This document shows positions 1-4,871 of a DNA stretch of 5,392 nt, in pieces. The stretch lies in NCBI GenBank assembly GCA_023461135.1, contig JAEWNX010000366.1, positions 1 to 5,392 on the forward strand, read 5' to 3'. Positions within the stretch are counted from its first letter, which is position 1, and each line of letters starts with the position of its first letter. This DNA is from Pseudomonadota bacterium. Lineage in GTDB: Bacteria; Pseudomonadota; Alphaproteobacteria; Caulobacterales; Aquidulcibacteraceae. The position numbers and the translations under genes were made by a program. The notes under the pieces are model-generated. The model searched no databases and was not told where the DNA came from. It saw only the letters and a list, made by a program, of their open reading frames with translations.

Positions 1-75
1 CCGCGCGACATGATCTCCATCCTGCAGGCTCTGAAAGCCTCCGGCGCGATCCAAGCCGAAATAGAAGTGATGTGA
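1..75 (+). CDS. flgI: FlgI, flagellar P-ring protein (C-terminal end only)
   Basis: Only the last 24 residues and the TGA stop are inside the window; the gene begins upstream. The peptide contains RDMISILQALKASGAIQAE and ends in EIEVM. This matches the strongly conserved FlgI C-terminus, where a Pro-Arg-Asp-hydrophobic stretch is followed by ILQALKAAGAL-type residues. FlgI is exported to the periplasm and polymerises into the P-ring around the distal rod, the bushing in the peptidoglycan layer. Its stop codon overlaps the start of the next gene (TGATG), so the two are almost certainly translationally coupled. The following flgJ/cheL and flbY-like genes reproduce the Caulobacter-type flgI-cheL-flbY order. 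Confidence is high despite the short fragment because both the peptide and its neighbours agree. Confidence 0.93.
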   Translation, partial: PRDMISILQALKASGAIQAEIEVM

Positions 76-419
76 TGACAGACGCCATCGCCTCACCCGG
101 CGCGCCATTGCCGATGTCGACTGCGTCAGCGCCGCACGAGCCCGATCCGCGCCAAGCAGAGATGCGCCGCGCAGCGGAAGAGTTCGAAGCGATCTTCCTC
201 GCACAAATGATGGCGCCCATGTTCGAGGGGCTCGAAACCGACGGCCTCGGCGGCGGCGGCATGGGCGAAGAGATTTTCCGCCCGATGCTGATCGAACGGT
301 ATGCGGAGGCGCTGAGCCAGGCGGGCGGCGTCGGCATCGCCGATTCCATTGTCCGCGAATTGATGCGCTTGCAGGAAGCTGCGCCTGTTCCGGAGGCCGC
401 CGATGGCGCTGCTCGCTGA
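75..419 (+). CDS. flgJ: FlgJ/CheL-type rod-binding protein, single domain
   Basis: The product is 114 aa and corresponds only to the N-terminal rod-binding domain of FlgJ. The signature EFEAIFLAQMM lies at residues 36-46, a Gly-rich turn at 57-64, and the motif YAEALSQAGGVGIADSIV at about 76-93. The enteric FlgJ C-terminal muramidase domain is absent, as is usual in alphaproteobacteria, where a separate peptidoglycan hydrolase opens the wall. The protein is expected in the periplasm as a scaffold or cap for rod assembly. ATG at 75 was chosen: it overlaps the flgI TGA by one base and has GAAG 7 nt upstream. An in-frame GTG at 72 is possible and would add one residue. The first 30 residues are Pro/Ala-rich and probably disordered. 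In Caulobacter the orthologue is called cheL. Confidence 0.93.
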   Translation: MTDAIASPGAPLPMSTASAPHEPDPRQAEMRRAAEEFEAIFLAQMMAPMFEGLETDGLGGGGMGEEIFRPMLIERYAEALSQAGGVGIADSIVRELMRLQEAAPVPEAADGAAR

Positions 420-846
420 CGACGCCAAGGACCGCGCCGAACAATTGCTGCTGATCACGGAGCGGCTCACGACGCTGATCGACGCCGAGACGCAAAGGAT
501 CGAGGCGCGCCAACCGCCGCTCGACGGCGCCGAAGCCGAAGAGAAGACGCGCCTGTCCAACGCCTATCGCCTGGAGTTGGCGCGCGTGAAGGACGACCCG
601 TCCCTGATCGAGGGCGCCCCCTCCGCCCTGCTCGCGCAGTTGCGGCAGTGCACACTCGCACTGCATGAGAAGCTCGCCGCGCATGAAAGCGCCCTCAACG
701 CCGTCAAACTGGTTAGCGAGGGGCTCGTGCAAGCTATGGCTGAAGAGGTGGTGCGTCAGCGGGGCGGCGATGCGCACTACGGCGCGAAGGGGGAGCTGGT
801 GTCGCCGAACGGTTTAGGACCTGCCGTCCTCGACCGCAGCGCCTAA
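403..846 (+). CDS. flbY: FlbY / FlgN-like flagellar protein
   Basis: The product is 147 aa and mostly helical. Charged, heptad-like helices span about 14-40 and 83-118, in keeping with the helical-hairpin architecture of FlgN-type flagellar export chaperones. The C-terminal AEEVVRQR followed by a Tyr-Gly-Ala element (about 113-128) resembles the tail of alphaproteobacterial FlbY/FlgN-like proteins. Position is strong support, because flgI-cheL-flbY is the Caulobacter arrangement. The start is well defined: GGAGG at 392-396 lies 6 nt before ATG 403, inside the end of flgJ, giving a 17-nt overlap and translational coupling. The role is inferred: basal-body assembly, or chaperoning hook-associated proteins in the cytoplasm. 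The FlbY name rests on synteny plus general similarity, not on a diagnostic catalytic motif. Confidence 0.75.
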   Translation: MALLADDAKDRAEQLLLITERLTTLIDAETQRIEARQPPLDGAEAEEKTRLSNAYRLELARVKDDPSLIEGAPSALLAQLRQCTLALHEKLAAHESALNAVKLVSEGLVQAMAEEVVRQRGGDAHYGAKGELVSPNGLGPAVLDRSA

Positions 847-866
847 CGAAATTCGCCGCAGAGAAA

Positions 867-879
867 CCCCGATCCGGGG
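867..879 (+). terminator. Weak hairpin downstream of flbY
   Basis: A perfect 5-bp stem CCCCG/CGGGG with a 3-nt ATC loop lies 20 nt after the flbY stop. It is flanked by two near copies of ACGAATTCGCC (846-857, with one extra A, and 880-890). Because CGAATTCG is self-complementary, the flanks could pair to extend the structure. There is no clean T tract, only CCTTTCCTGT at 889-898, so termination may be partial. The rest of 847-979 holds no other signal I can support apart from a GGGGGAG purine run at 955-961. Confidence 0.35.
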
Positions 880-979
880 ACGAATTCGCCTTTCCTGTAA
901 TTCATCTTGCTCTGTGGCTTTTCTGCCGTTTCTTTAGCGCTCGGCTGGCGGTCCGGGGGAGTACTTGAAGCACGCGCGC

Positions 980-2233
980 ATGTCTCATGCTTGGCGTCCT
1001 GCGCGGGCGCATACGCGGCAACGCACCCTTCACGGGGTGCTGATCGCGCTCGCCTTTAACATTTGTATGGTGCTGCTGCCGGTGTCGGGCGCGATGGCGC
1101 TGCTGATCGTCGCGCGCGACCATCTCTACGATTACGAATACTCCGAGGCTGGCGCGCCCGCGATCCGCGCCCGCATCGAGCGGCTCAACGGCGACCTCAT
1201 CCAGCTCGACTTCGACCGCCTGCGCCAATGGGACGACCTCGTCGCGCTCGAACTGATGGGCGACGACGTGGAGGCGGCGCGCGGCTTCCTGTTGTCTGGC
1301 GGAGGCATGCTGCCCGACCGGATGGCGGGGCTCCTTAATCGATCCGATAACGACGCAGAGCGCGAAGCGGCCGCGCTCGAACTGCTCAGCCCCGGCACGC
1401 GCTCACGGTATGAATCGATCGTTCCTCTGCTCTCGCGCCGATCCGCGAGCGGAACGCCAGAGCAGCGCGTGCGCCAAGCGGTCAATCTCGGCGATGCGCA
1501 AGACTTCGAGTTGATGGCCCGCGCGCTGCTGACGGAGCCTGAAACCGACGGTCTTCAGTTCATTCTGACCGGCATCGGTCTCGGCCTCGCCGGCGAGCCG
1601 GATGGACGGCTCATGCAAGGCGCCGCCGCCGTCCTCGTCGCCAGCCGGCGCCCCGACTATCCGGTCGGTCTTCAGTCCGACATCGCCGACATCCTCAACG
1701 CCGCCGTCCCGATCGACGATTTCCGCACCGCCGCTCTTGCGTCCGCAGAGGGCGAGGCAGCGGGCAATTACGCGAACGCCGCTGCAGCCTTCACGGCGGC
1801 GGTCGACAGCGAAGCGATGGATCGGGCGCGAGCCATGCTGCACGAAATCGGCGCCATGGCGCAGGCAATCTCGGTGTCCGCGGCCGCAGACCTCATGATG
1901 CACGCAGGCTCAGCGCGCGACTTGCCGCGCTTGCGCTTGCTTGCTCAGTCGGCAGGCGACCGCGCGGCCGCGGCTGCCAAGCGGCTGCCGCGCGATGGCC
2001 GCCTGCTCGCCGCCGCACGCGGCGATCTGACCATGAACCGCGATCTGATGATTGCGCTCGGCGCAACCTTGCTCGCTCTCCTGGGGCTCATCGCAATCGT
2101 CGCGTGGAAAATCTACCAGGCCGCGCGTCCGCTTTGGATCGGCGCCTACGGCGAGGCGGACGACGAGGACGACTACGGGAGCGAGTTGGTCGATCTCGGC
2201 GGTATCGGCGCCAACAACTGGCGCCCGCTTTAA
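980..2233 (+). CDS. Unrecognised two-TM membrane protein in flagellar locus
   Basis: I do not recognise this gene. From ATG 980 it encodes 417 aa. A basic N-terminus (RPARAHTRQR) is followed by a hydrophobic segment at about 19-45. Next comes a region of about 310 residues, Ala/Leu/Arg/Asp-rich and predicted helical, with an LxxLELMGDDVEAARGF stretch that looks like a helical-repeat hairpin. A second hydrophobic segment lies at about 356-378 and an acidic tail (EADDEDD) before GGIGANNWRPL. By the positive-inside rule both ends are cytoplasmic and the large domain is periplasmic. It follows the flgI-flgJ-flbY unit on the same strand after 133 nt, so it may be co-transcribed or have its own promoter. 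The start is uncertain: an in-frame TTG at 965 lies only 3 nt after GGGGGAG, and ATG 980 has only a weak GAAG. The ORF is intact and its codon use resembles that of its neighbours. A flagellar or envelope role is inferred from context only. Confidence 0.8.
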   Translation: MSHAWRPARAHTRQRTLHGVLIALAFNICMVLLPVSGAMALLIVARDHLYDYEYSEAGAPAIRARIERLNGDLIQLDFDRLRQWDDLVALELMGDDVEAARGFLLSGGGMLPDRMAGLLNRSDNDAEREAAALELLSPGTRSRYESIVPLLSRRSASGTPEQRVRQAVNLGDAQDFELMARALLTEPETDGLQFILTGIGLGLAGEPDGRLMQGAAAVLVASRRPDYPVGLQSDIADILNAAVPIDDFRTAALASAEGEAAGNYANAAAAFTAAVDSEAMDRARAMLHEIGAMAQAISVSAAADLMMHAGSARDLPRLRLLAQSAGDRAAAAAKRLPRDGRLLAAARGDLTMNRDLMIALGATLLALLGLIAIVAWKIYQAARPLWIGAYGEADDEDDYGSELVDLGGIGANNWRPL

Positions 2234-2967
2234 GCCCTGAACAGCGTCAGCACCGCTTGCGGCTCGGCGTTGGCGATCGCCGGCGCGCCCGTGGCTTCCA
2301 GGCCTTGGCGAACTTGCAGCGCGAGCAGACGCGCGCCGTCAGTGTCCAGATCGCGCCGCACGCCGGCGGCGTTTTCGATCGCGCCCAGAAAGCCCTGATG
2401 CGCTTCGAGAGCCCGCATGGAATCCACCAGGCGGCTCATCGCCTCCTGCAACTTGTCGAGTGAGCGCTGGGCCATGCCCGCGAGCGCGGCGTCGTCCGCC
2501 CGCGCCTGCGCAGGCACCGAGATGACATCGCCCGCGTCTGGCGCCGCCTTCAGGCGCAAATCCACTCCGCCGATCACGACGGGCGGGCTGCCCGGTTCGG
2601 CGTGAACCGCAACATCTTCGCCGGCCGCCAGGCGCGCACCGCGCGCGACCGCAGCCTCGAGCCGCTCGGAAAATCCCTTCAGCGCAGCGTCGAGATCGGC
2701 TTGCGCGCCTTCGCCCCGCGCGACGGCCTGCGCCTTCAACAGCATCGACATTGCTTCGCGCCCAAGAGCCAGTGCGTCCTGGAGGTGACCGATCCCCTCG
2801 CGCACGCTCTCGCGCGCCGTCGCAAGGGACCCTGGGCTGAGTTCAACGCGGTCACTGTTCGCCGCGCTCTCGCGCTGTTCGCCCGCCGTCTGCGGCGGAC
2901 GCGTGTAACGCGTGTCGACGCCGAGCGCAGTCGCGCCCGACGCCCCGGGGACGATGCTCGAAACCAT
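2230..2967 (-). CDS. Flagellin-like protein lacking the N-terminal D0 region
   Basis: The product is 245 aa. Its C-terminal part tracks the full flagellin encoded upstream. RALEAHQGFLGAIENA (185-200) corresponds to KALEVQKSFLG of flagellin. The segment at about 207-245 (ARLLALQVRQGL, then AIANAEPQAVLTLFR) corresponds to the flagellin D0 end (ARLQSLQVKQQL, SIANSAPSIVLSFFR). GGVDLRL (133-139) matches SGFDFRL, and residues 55-116 resemble the flagellin D1 helix. The usual flagellin N-terminus is replaced by a Pro/Ser/Gly-rich stretch with a DRVELSP motif (39-45). The start is clear: AAGGAG lies 6 nt upstream of ATG 2967. It sits 134 nt downstream of flaG, probably with its own promoter (see the palindrome at 3046-3068). 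Its role is unknown. It could be a minor filament or junction component, an assembly modulator, or a degenerate paralogue, although the ORF is intact. Confidence 0.82.
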   Translation of the reverse strand: MVSSIVPGASGATALGVDTRYTRPPQTAGEQRESAANSDRVELSPGSLATARESVREGIGHLQDALALGREAMSMLLKAQAVARGEGAQADLDAALKGFSERLEAAVARGARLAAGEDVAVHAEPGSPPVVIGGVDLRLKAAPDAGDVISVPAQARADDAALAGMAQRSLDKLQEAMSRLVDSMRALEAHQGFLGAIENAAGVRRDLDTDGARLLALQVRQGLEATGAPAIANAEPQAVLTLFRA

Positions 2968-3007
2968 ATGCCGCTCCTTCGGATCGCACGCCCCCGACGC
3001 GAGAACG

Positions 3008-3026
3008 TGCGGCGCGCTTCGCCGCA
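3008..3026 (-). other. GC-rich hairpin upstream of the flagellin-like gene
   Basis: A perfect 7-bp inverted repeat (TGCGGCG/CGCCGCA) with a 5-nt loop lies about 40 nt before the ATG at 2967. No T tract follows it on the minus strand, so it does not look like a terminator. If transcription starts upstream of 3026 it would form a stable stem in the mRNA 5' leader, possibly affecting stability or translation. This is inference from base pairing only. Confidence 0.45.
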
Positions 3027-3045
3027 GGCGTGAAGGAAACGTAAA

Positions 3046-3068
3046 TGCGTTAACGAAACGTTAACGCA
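3046..3068 (-). promoter_or_regulatory. Candidate CtrA box in a 23-bp perfect palindrome
   Basis: Two 10-bp arms (TGCGTTAACG and CGTTAACGCA) flank a central AAA. Inside, TTAA at 3050-3053 and TTAA at 3061-3064 are separated by exactly 7 bp and followed by C. This fits the Caulobacter CtrA consensus TTAA-N7-TTAAC, and symmetry makes it fit on both strands. It lies about 80-100 bp upstream of the flagellin-like gene, a plausible promoter position. It is also 33 nt after the flaG stop, but only short T runs follow on the minus strand, which argues against a simple terminator. CtrA activates flagellar genes in Caulobacter; its action here is inferred. Confidence 0.6.
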
Positions 3069-3101
3069 CGTAGGTCCGAAACGAATGTTTTTACGTCTTG
3101 T

Positions 3102-3407
3102 TTACCTGCCGCTCTGCGCGCGCAGATACGCCATGACGGCGCGCGCGTACGCGAGCTGCGCTTCGCTGGGATAGCGGCGCAGCATTTCGCCGGTATTGGA
3201 GTCGGTCAGCGTCGCGACGAAACGGTGCGCGTTCTCGTCGAGACGGACTTGTAGATTGTCGGGTTGGACTTCCGCGCGTAACTCCGCCTTGTATGCGGCC
3301 ATGCGCTTTTGCGCCGCTTCCGCGGCGATCCCAGGCTCTGCCGGAGCTGGCTTCTGCGCCACTTGCTTGAGATCGGGCGCAGCCTTTGGGGAGACGACTG
3401 GACCCAT
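3102..3407 (-). CDS. flaG: FlaG family flagellar protein
   Basis: The product is 101 aa. The C-terminal half (about 52-98) carries the FlaG fold signature. NLQVRLDENAHRFVATLTD is followed by the diagnostic NTGEMLRRYPSEAQLAYARA, corresponding to the family pattern D-x-x-TGE-hydrophobic-R-x-x-P-x-E. The first 45 residues are Ala/Pro/Lys-rich and probably disordered. FlaG proteins are encoded next to flagellins and affect filament length or structure; the mechanism is not settled. The gene lies 55 nt downstream of flagellin on the same strand. A strong hairpin sits in that gap, so expression is probably by read-through or a weak separate promoter. ATG 3407 has no recognisable Shine-Dalgarno sequence (GATTTCGTTTGATCG precedes it), suggesting weak translation. 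The next in-frame Met (residue 35) would leave the FlaG domain intact. Confidence 0.87.
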   Translation of the reverse strand: MGPVVSPKAAPDLKQVAQKPAPAEPGIAAEAAQKRMAAYKAELRAEVQPDNLQVRLDENAHRFVATLTDSNTGEMLRRYPSEAQLAYARAVMAYLRAQSGR

Positions 3408-3422
3408 CGATCAAACGAAATC

Positions 3423-3446
3423 GGCGGGGAGCCGAAGCTCCCCGCC
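3423..3446 (-). terminator. Strong UUCG hairpin between flagellin and flaG
   Basis: A perfect 10-bp GC-rich stem (GGCGGGGAGC/GCTCCCCGCC) closes a 4-nt loop. In the flagellin-sense (minus) RNA the loop is UUCG closed by a C-G pair, the exceptionally stable tetraloop type. It lies 16 nt past the flagellin stop. The minus-strand tail is GATTTCGTTT, a weak U tract, while the plus strand has TTTT directly after the stem (3447-3450), so it can act in both directions. It probably defines the flagellin mRNA 3' end, protects it from decay, and lowers flaG expression relative to flagellin. Confidence 0.85.
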
Positions 3447-3462
3447 TTTTCGCATCCCGCTC

Positions 3463-4710
3463 TTAGCGGAAGAACGACAGCACGATCGACGGCGCCGAGT
3501 TGGCGATCGACAAGGCTTGCGCGCCGAGTTGCTGCTTGACTTGCAGCGACTGCAGGCGAGCAGATTCCTTGGCGAGGTCCGCATCGACGAGGTTGCCGAT
3601 ACCGGCTTCGATCGAGTCCGACAGCTTGCCCAGGAAGGACTTCTGCACTTCGAGCGCTTTCGATTGCGCGCCGAGCGAAGCGAGATCCTTGCTGAGATTG
3701 GTCAGCGCATCGTCGATGGCGTTGGACGCCACCGAGCCGCCGGCCGCGGTCGAGATGTCGAGCGCCGCCGTCAGGTTGGCCAACGCTTGGCCAGCCGTGC
3801 CGAGACGGAAGTCGAAGCCCGAAACGGTCAGCGAGTTGCTGCCAGCGCCGGGGGCGACGACCACGGAGAACGTCGAGCCGCCAACGCCGTCAACGCCGTC
3901 AAAATGGCCATTGTCGTCGAACGCAGCCGTGCCGTCCGTGTAAACGACGGAGAACTGTTCCTGCGAGGCATAGCTGATGACGCCAGTGGCTTCATCGTAG
4001 GTCGCCGTCACGCGACCGCCGGAAGCGGAGCCGACGCTGTCGATGAACTGCTGGATCGTATCCGTGGCGTCGACGTCCACCGTGAACGTGGTGGTTTCGT
4101 TGCCGCTCGTGATCGTGAATTCCAGCTCGTCGTTGGCGCCGATAACGAGCGCGCCGGTCGCCGTGTCGAGCGTCGCCGACGAAGCGAACGGACCGCCGCT
4201 CATCACGAGGCCGTCGAGGTCGTAGGCGCCGGCCGTGCCGCTGATGTCGGACGTCAGCACGGAGAATGCCGAGCCGCCGCCGGTCAGGTTCGAGCCGTTA
4301 ACGAGGTTTGAGCCGTTGAAGGTCGCGGCGTTGGCGATCTGGTTGATCTGATCGCGCAGCGCGCCGAAGTCGGCTTGCAGCGCGTCGCGCTGGTCTTGGC
4401 TGAGGTCGTTCGCTTGCGCGGCGACCGCCTTTTCCTTCAGTTGCTTCAGGATGTCGCCGATGGCTTCGCCGGCCGACAGGCCGACGTCGATCACCGACGT
4501 CGCACGATCGATGCCGTCCATCACCGCGCCCAGCGAAGCGACGCGCGCGCGCTGACCTTCGGCGATGGCGAACACGGCGCCGTTGTCCTTCGCCGACGCG
4601 ACCTTGAGGCCGGTGTTGACGCGGTTTTGGACTTCAGCGAGTTCGCGGGTGGTTTGGTTGAGGGATTGGAGCGCAACGAGCGCGCCGTAATTGGTGTTGA
4701 CGCTGGTCAT
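3463..4710 (-). CDS. Flagellin (major filament subunit)
   Basis: The product is 415 aa. The conserved N-terminal D0/D1 covers about 1-142 (SVNTNYGALVALQSLNQTT, NRVNTGLKVASAKDNGAVFAIA, and an NAATFNGSNL end). The C-terminal D1/D0 covers about 322-415 (ALEVQKSFLG, ARLQSLQVKQQL, ending SIANSAPSIVLSFFR). The central variable part (143-321) includes a Flagellin_IN-like unit at about 200-250 (FTVDVDATDTIQQFIDSV, VTATYDEATGVISY). At 415 aa it is clearly longer than the roughly 270-aa Caulobacter flagellins because of this surface-exposed insert. AGAAGGA lies 7 nt upstream of ATG 4710. flaF and flbT, the translational regulators of flagellin, lie directly upstream on the same strand, and the 185-nt gap has several hairpins. 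The protein is exported by the flagellar secretion system, so no signal peptide is expected. It is equivalent to fliC/fljK. Confidence 0.97.
   Translation of the reverse strand: MTSVNTNYGALVALQSLNQTTRELAEVQNRVNTGLKVASAKDNGAVFAIAEGQRARVASLGAVMDGIDRATSVIDVGLSAGEAIGDILKQLKEKAVAAQANDLSQDQRDALQADFGALRDQINQIANAATFNGSNLVNGSNLTGGGSAFSVLTSDISGTAGAYDLDGLVMSGGPFASSATLDTATGALVIGANDELEFTITSGNETTTFTVDVDATDTIQQFIDSVGSASGGRVTATYDEATGVISYASQEQFSVVYTDGTAAFDDNGHFDGVDGVGGSTFSVVVAPGAGSNSLTVSGFDFRLGTAGQALANLTAALDISTAAGGSVASNAIDDALTNLSKDLASLGAQSKALEVQKSFLGKLSDSIEAGIGNLVDADLAKESARLQSLQVKQQLGAQALSIANSAPSIVLSFFR
3882..3899 (-). repeat. 9-bp tandem duplication in flagellin variable domain
   Basis: Two adjacent exact copies of CAACGCCGT keep the frame and encode the Val-Asp-Gly/Val-Gly repeat in DGVDGVGG (about residues 271-278). 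It looks like a replication-slippage product in the exposed, variable part of the filament protein. Confidence 0.6.
4286..4321 (-). repeat. 18-bp imperfect tandem repeat at flagellin D1/D2 boundary
   Basis: Two adjacent 18-nt units (4286-4303 and 4304-4321) match at 15 of 18 positions and encode NGSNLV and NGSNLT (around residues 132-143). FNGSNL is the conserved end of the N-terminal D1 region in flagellins. The duplicate therefore lies exactly where the variable insert starts and probably lengthens the linker. Confidence 0.65.
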
Positions 4711-4716
4711 GTATCC

Positions 4717-4728
4717 GTCCTTCTGGAC
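4717..4728 (-). promoter_or_regulatory. Flagellin ribosome binding site inside a mini-hairpin
   Basis: The Shine-Dalgarno sequence AGAAGGA (4724-4718 on the minus strand) lies 7 nt before the flagellin ATG. It overlaps a possible 4-bp hairpin, GTCC-AGAA-GGAC. The stem is short and would be weak alone, but it puts half of the ribosome binding site in a paired state that a leader-binding protein such as FlbT could influence. The ribosome binding site is firm; the hairpin role is speculative. Confidence 0.55.
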
Positions 4729-4738
4729 TTAAGTTGAC

Positions 4739-4769
4739 CGGCCGTTTTGGCCGATTGGGCATTTTGCCC
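4739..4769 (-). promoter_or_regulatory. Twin A-loop hairpins upstream of flagellin
   Basis: Two perfect inverted repeats stand 3 nt apart. On the minus strand they read GGGCA-AAA-TGCCC (4769-4757) then CGGCC-AAAAC-GGCCG (4753-4739). The second ends 28 nt before the flagellin ATG. Both have 5-bp GC-rich stems and A-rich loops. If transcribed they form tandem stem-loops in the flagellin 5' leader, the region through which FlbT controls flagellin mRNA in Caulobacter. As DNA, the second also resembles the CGGC-AAA-GC core of Caulobacter ftr sites bound by FlbD, as far as I recall that consensus. The transcription start is unknown, so I cannot choose between the two. Confidence 0.6.
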
Positions 4770-4772
4770 GCA

Positions 4773-4804
4773 GCGCGTCAGCGCCCCCGCCCTTTTTCGA
4801 AGGG
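4773..4804 (-). other. Two weaker hairpins continuing the leader array
   Basis: On the minus strand CCCTT-CGAAA-AAGGG (4804-4790) and GCGC-TGAC-GCGC (4784-4773) precede the twin hairpins. The four centres are about 4797, 4778.5, 4763 and 4746, i.e. roughly every 16-18 nt. The 4-bp stem could arise by chance in GC-rich DNA; the regular spacing is what makes the set noticeable. No convincing -24/-12 or other promoter could be placed here. Confidence 0.35.
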
Positions 4805-4835
4805 AGACTTTCGCGTTGGCCACGATTTGTAGGGA

Positions 4836-4854
4836 ACCAGGGTTAACAACTGGT
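4836..4854. promoter_or_regulatory. Inverted repeat ACCAG-N9-CTGGT upstream of flagellin
   Basis: A 5-bp inverted repeat is built around a GTTAAC core (4842-4847), about 125-145 bp before the flagellin ATG. The spacing and near-symmetric centre suggest an operator for a dimeric regulator. It contains one TTAACC half-site of CtrA type but lacks the second TTAA at the 7-bp distance, so it is not a full CtrA box. The regulator is unknown. Confidence 0.3.
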
Positions 4855-4871
4855 CAGCGCCGAAACGATTC

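Noticed and set aside
39..45. No separate feature: DRVELSP motif (protein residues 39-45 of the 2230-2967 product) as evidence for an FlgM anti-sigma factor
   Set aside because: The coordinates here are residue numbers. The motif is short and found in many flagellar proteins, and the rest of the protein follows flagellin, not FlgM.
126..560. Minus-strand open frame opposite flgJ and flbY
   Set aside because: It overlaps two well-supported coupled genes and shows no family motif.
965..982. TTG 965 as start of the unknown membrane protein
   Set aside because: The GGGGGAG run is only 3 nt from TTG, too close for a normal ribosome binding site. ATG 980 is preferred, but neither is well supported.
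1403..1903. Minus-strand open frame inside the 980-2233 gene
   Set aside because: Its composition (Arg, Gly, His, Asp) is typical of a shadow frame; it has no clear ribosome binding site and sits inside a longer continuous frame with two convincing membrane segments.
3046..3068. Palindrome as the flaG transcription terminator
   Set aside because: The stem is only half GC, and after it the minus strand has TTTACGTTT rather than a continuous T tract. The exact TTAA-N7-TTAAC match is the better explanation, though a dual role is not excluded.
3196..4311. Long plus-strand open frame antisense to flagellin and flaG
   Set aside because: It is Arg/Ala/Val-rich with no recognisable motif and lies opposite two unmistakable genes. 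GC-rich codon bias commonly leaves such antisense frames open.
4773..4788. GG-N10-GC spacing suggesting a sigma-54 promoter before flagellin
   Set aside because: Only the GG and GC dinucleotides match; the TGGCAC and TTGC contexts are missing, and such spacing is frequent by chance in G/C-rich DNA.
4842..4847. TTAACC half-site as a CtrA box upstream of flagellin
   Set aside because: There is no second TTAA at the 7-bp spacing on either side.
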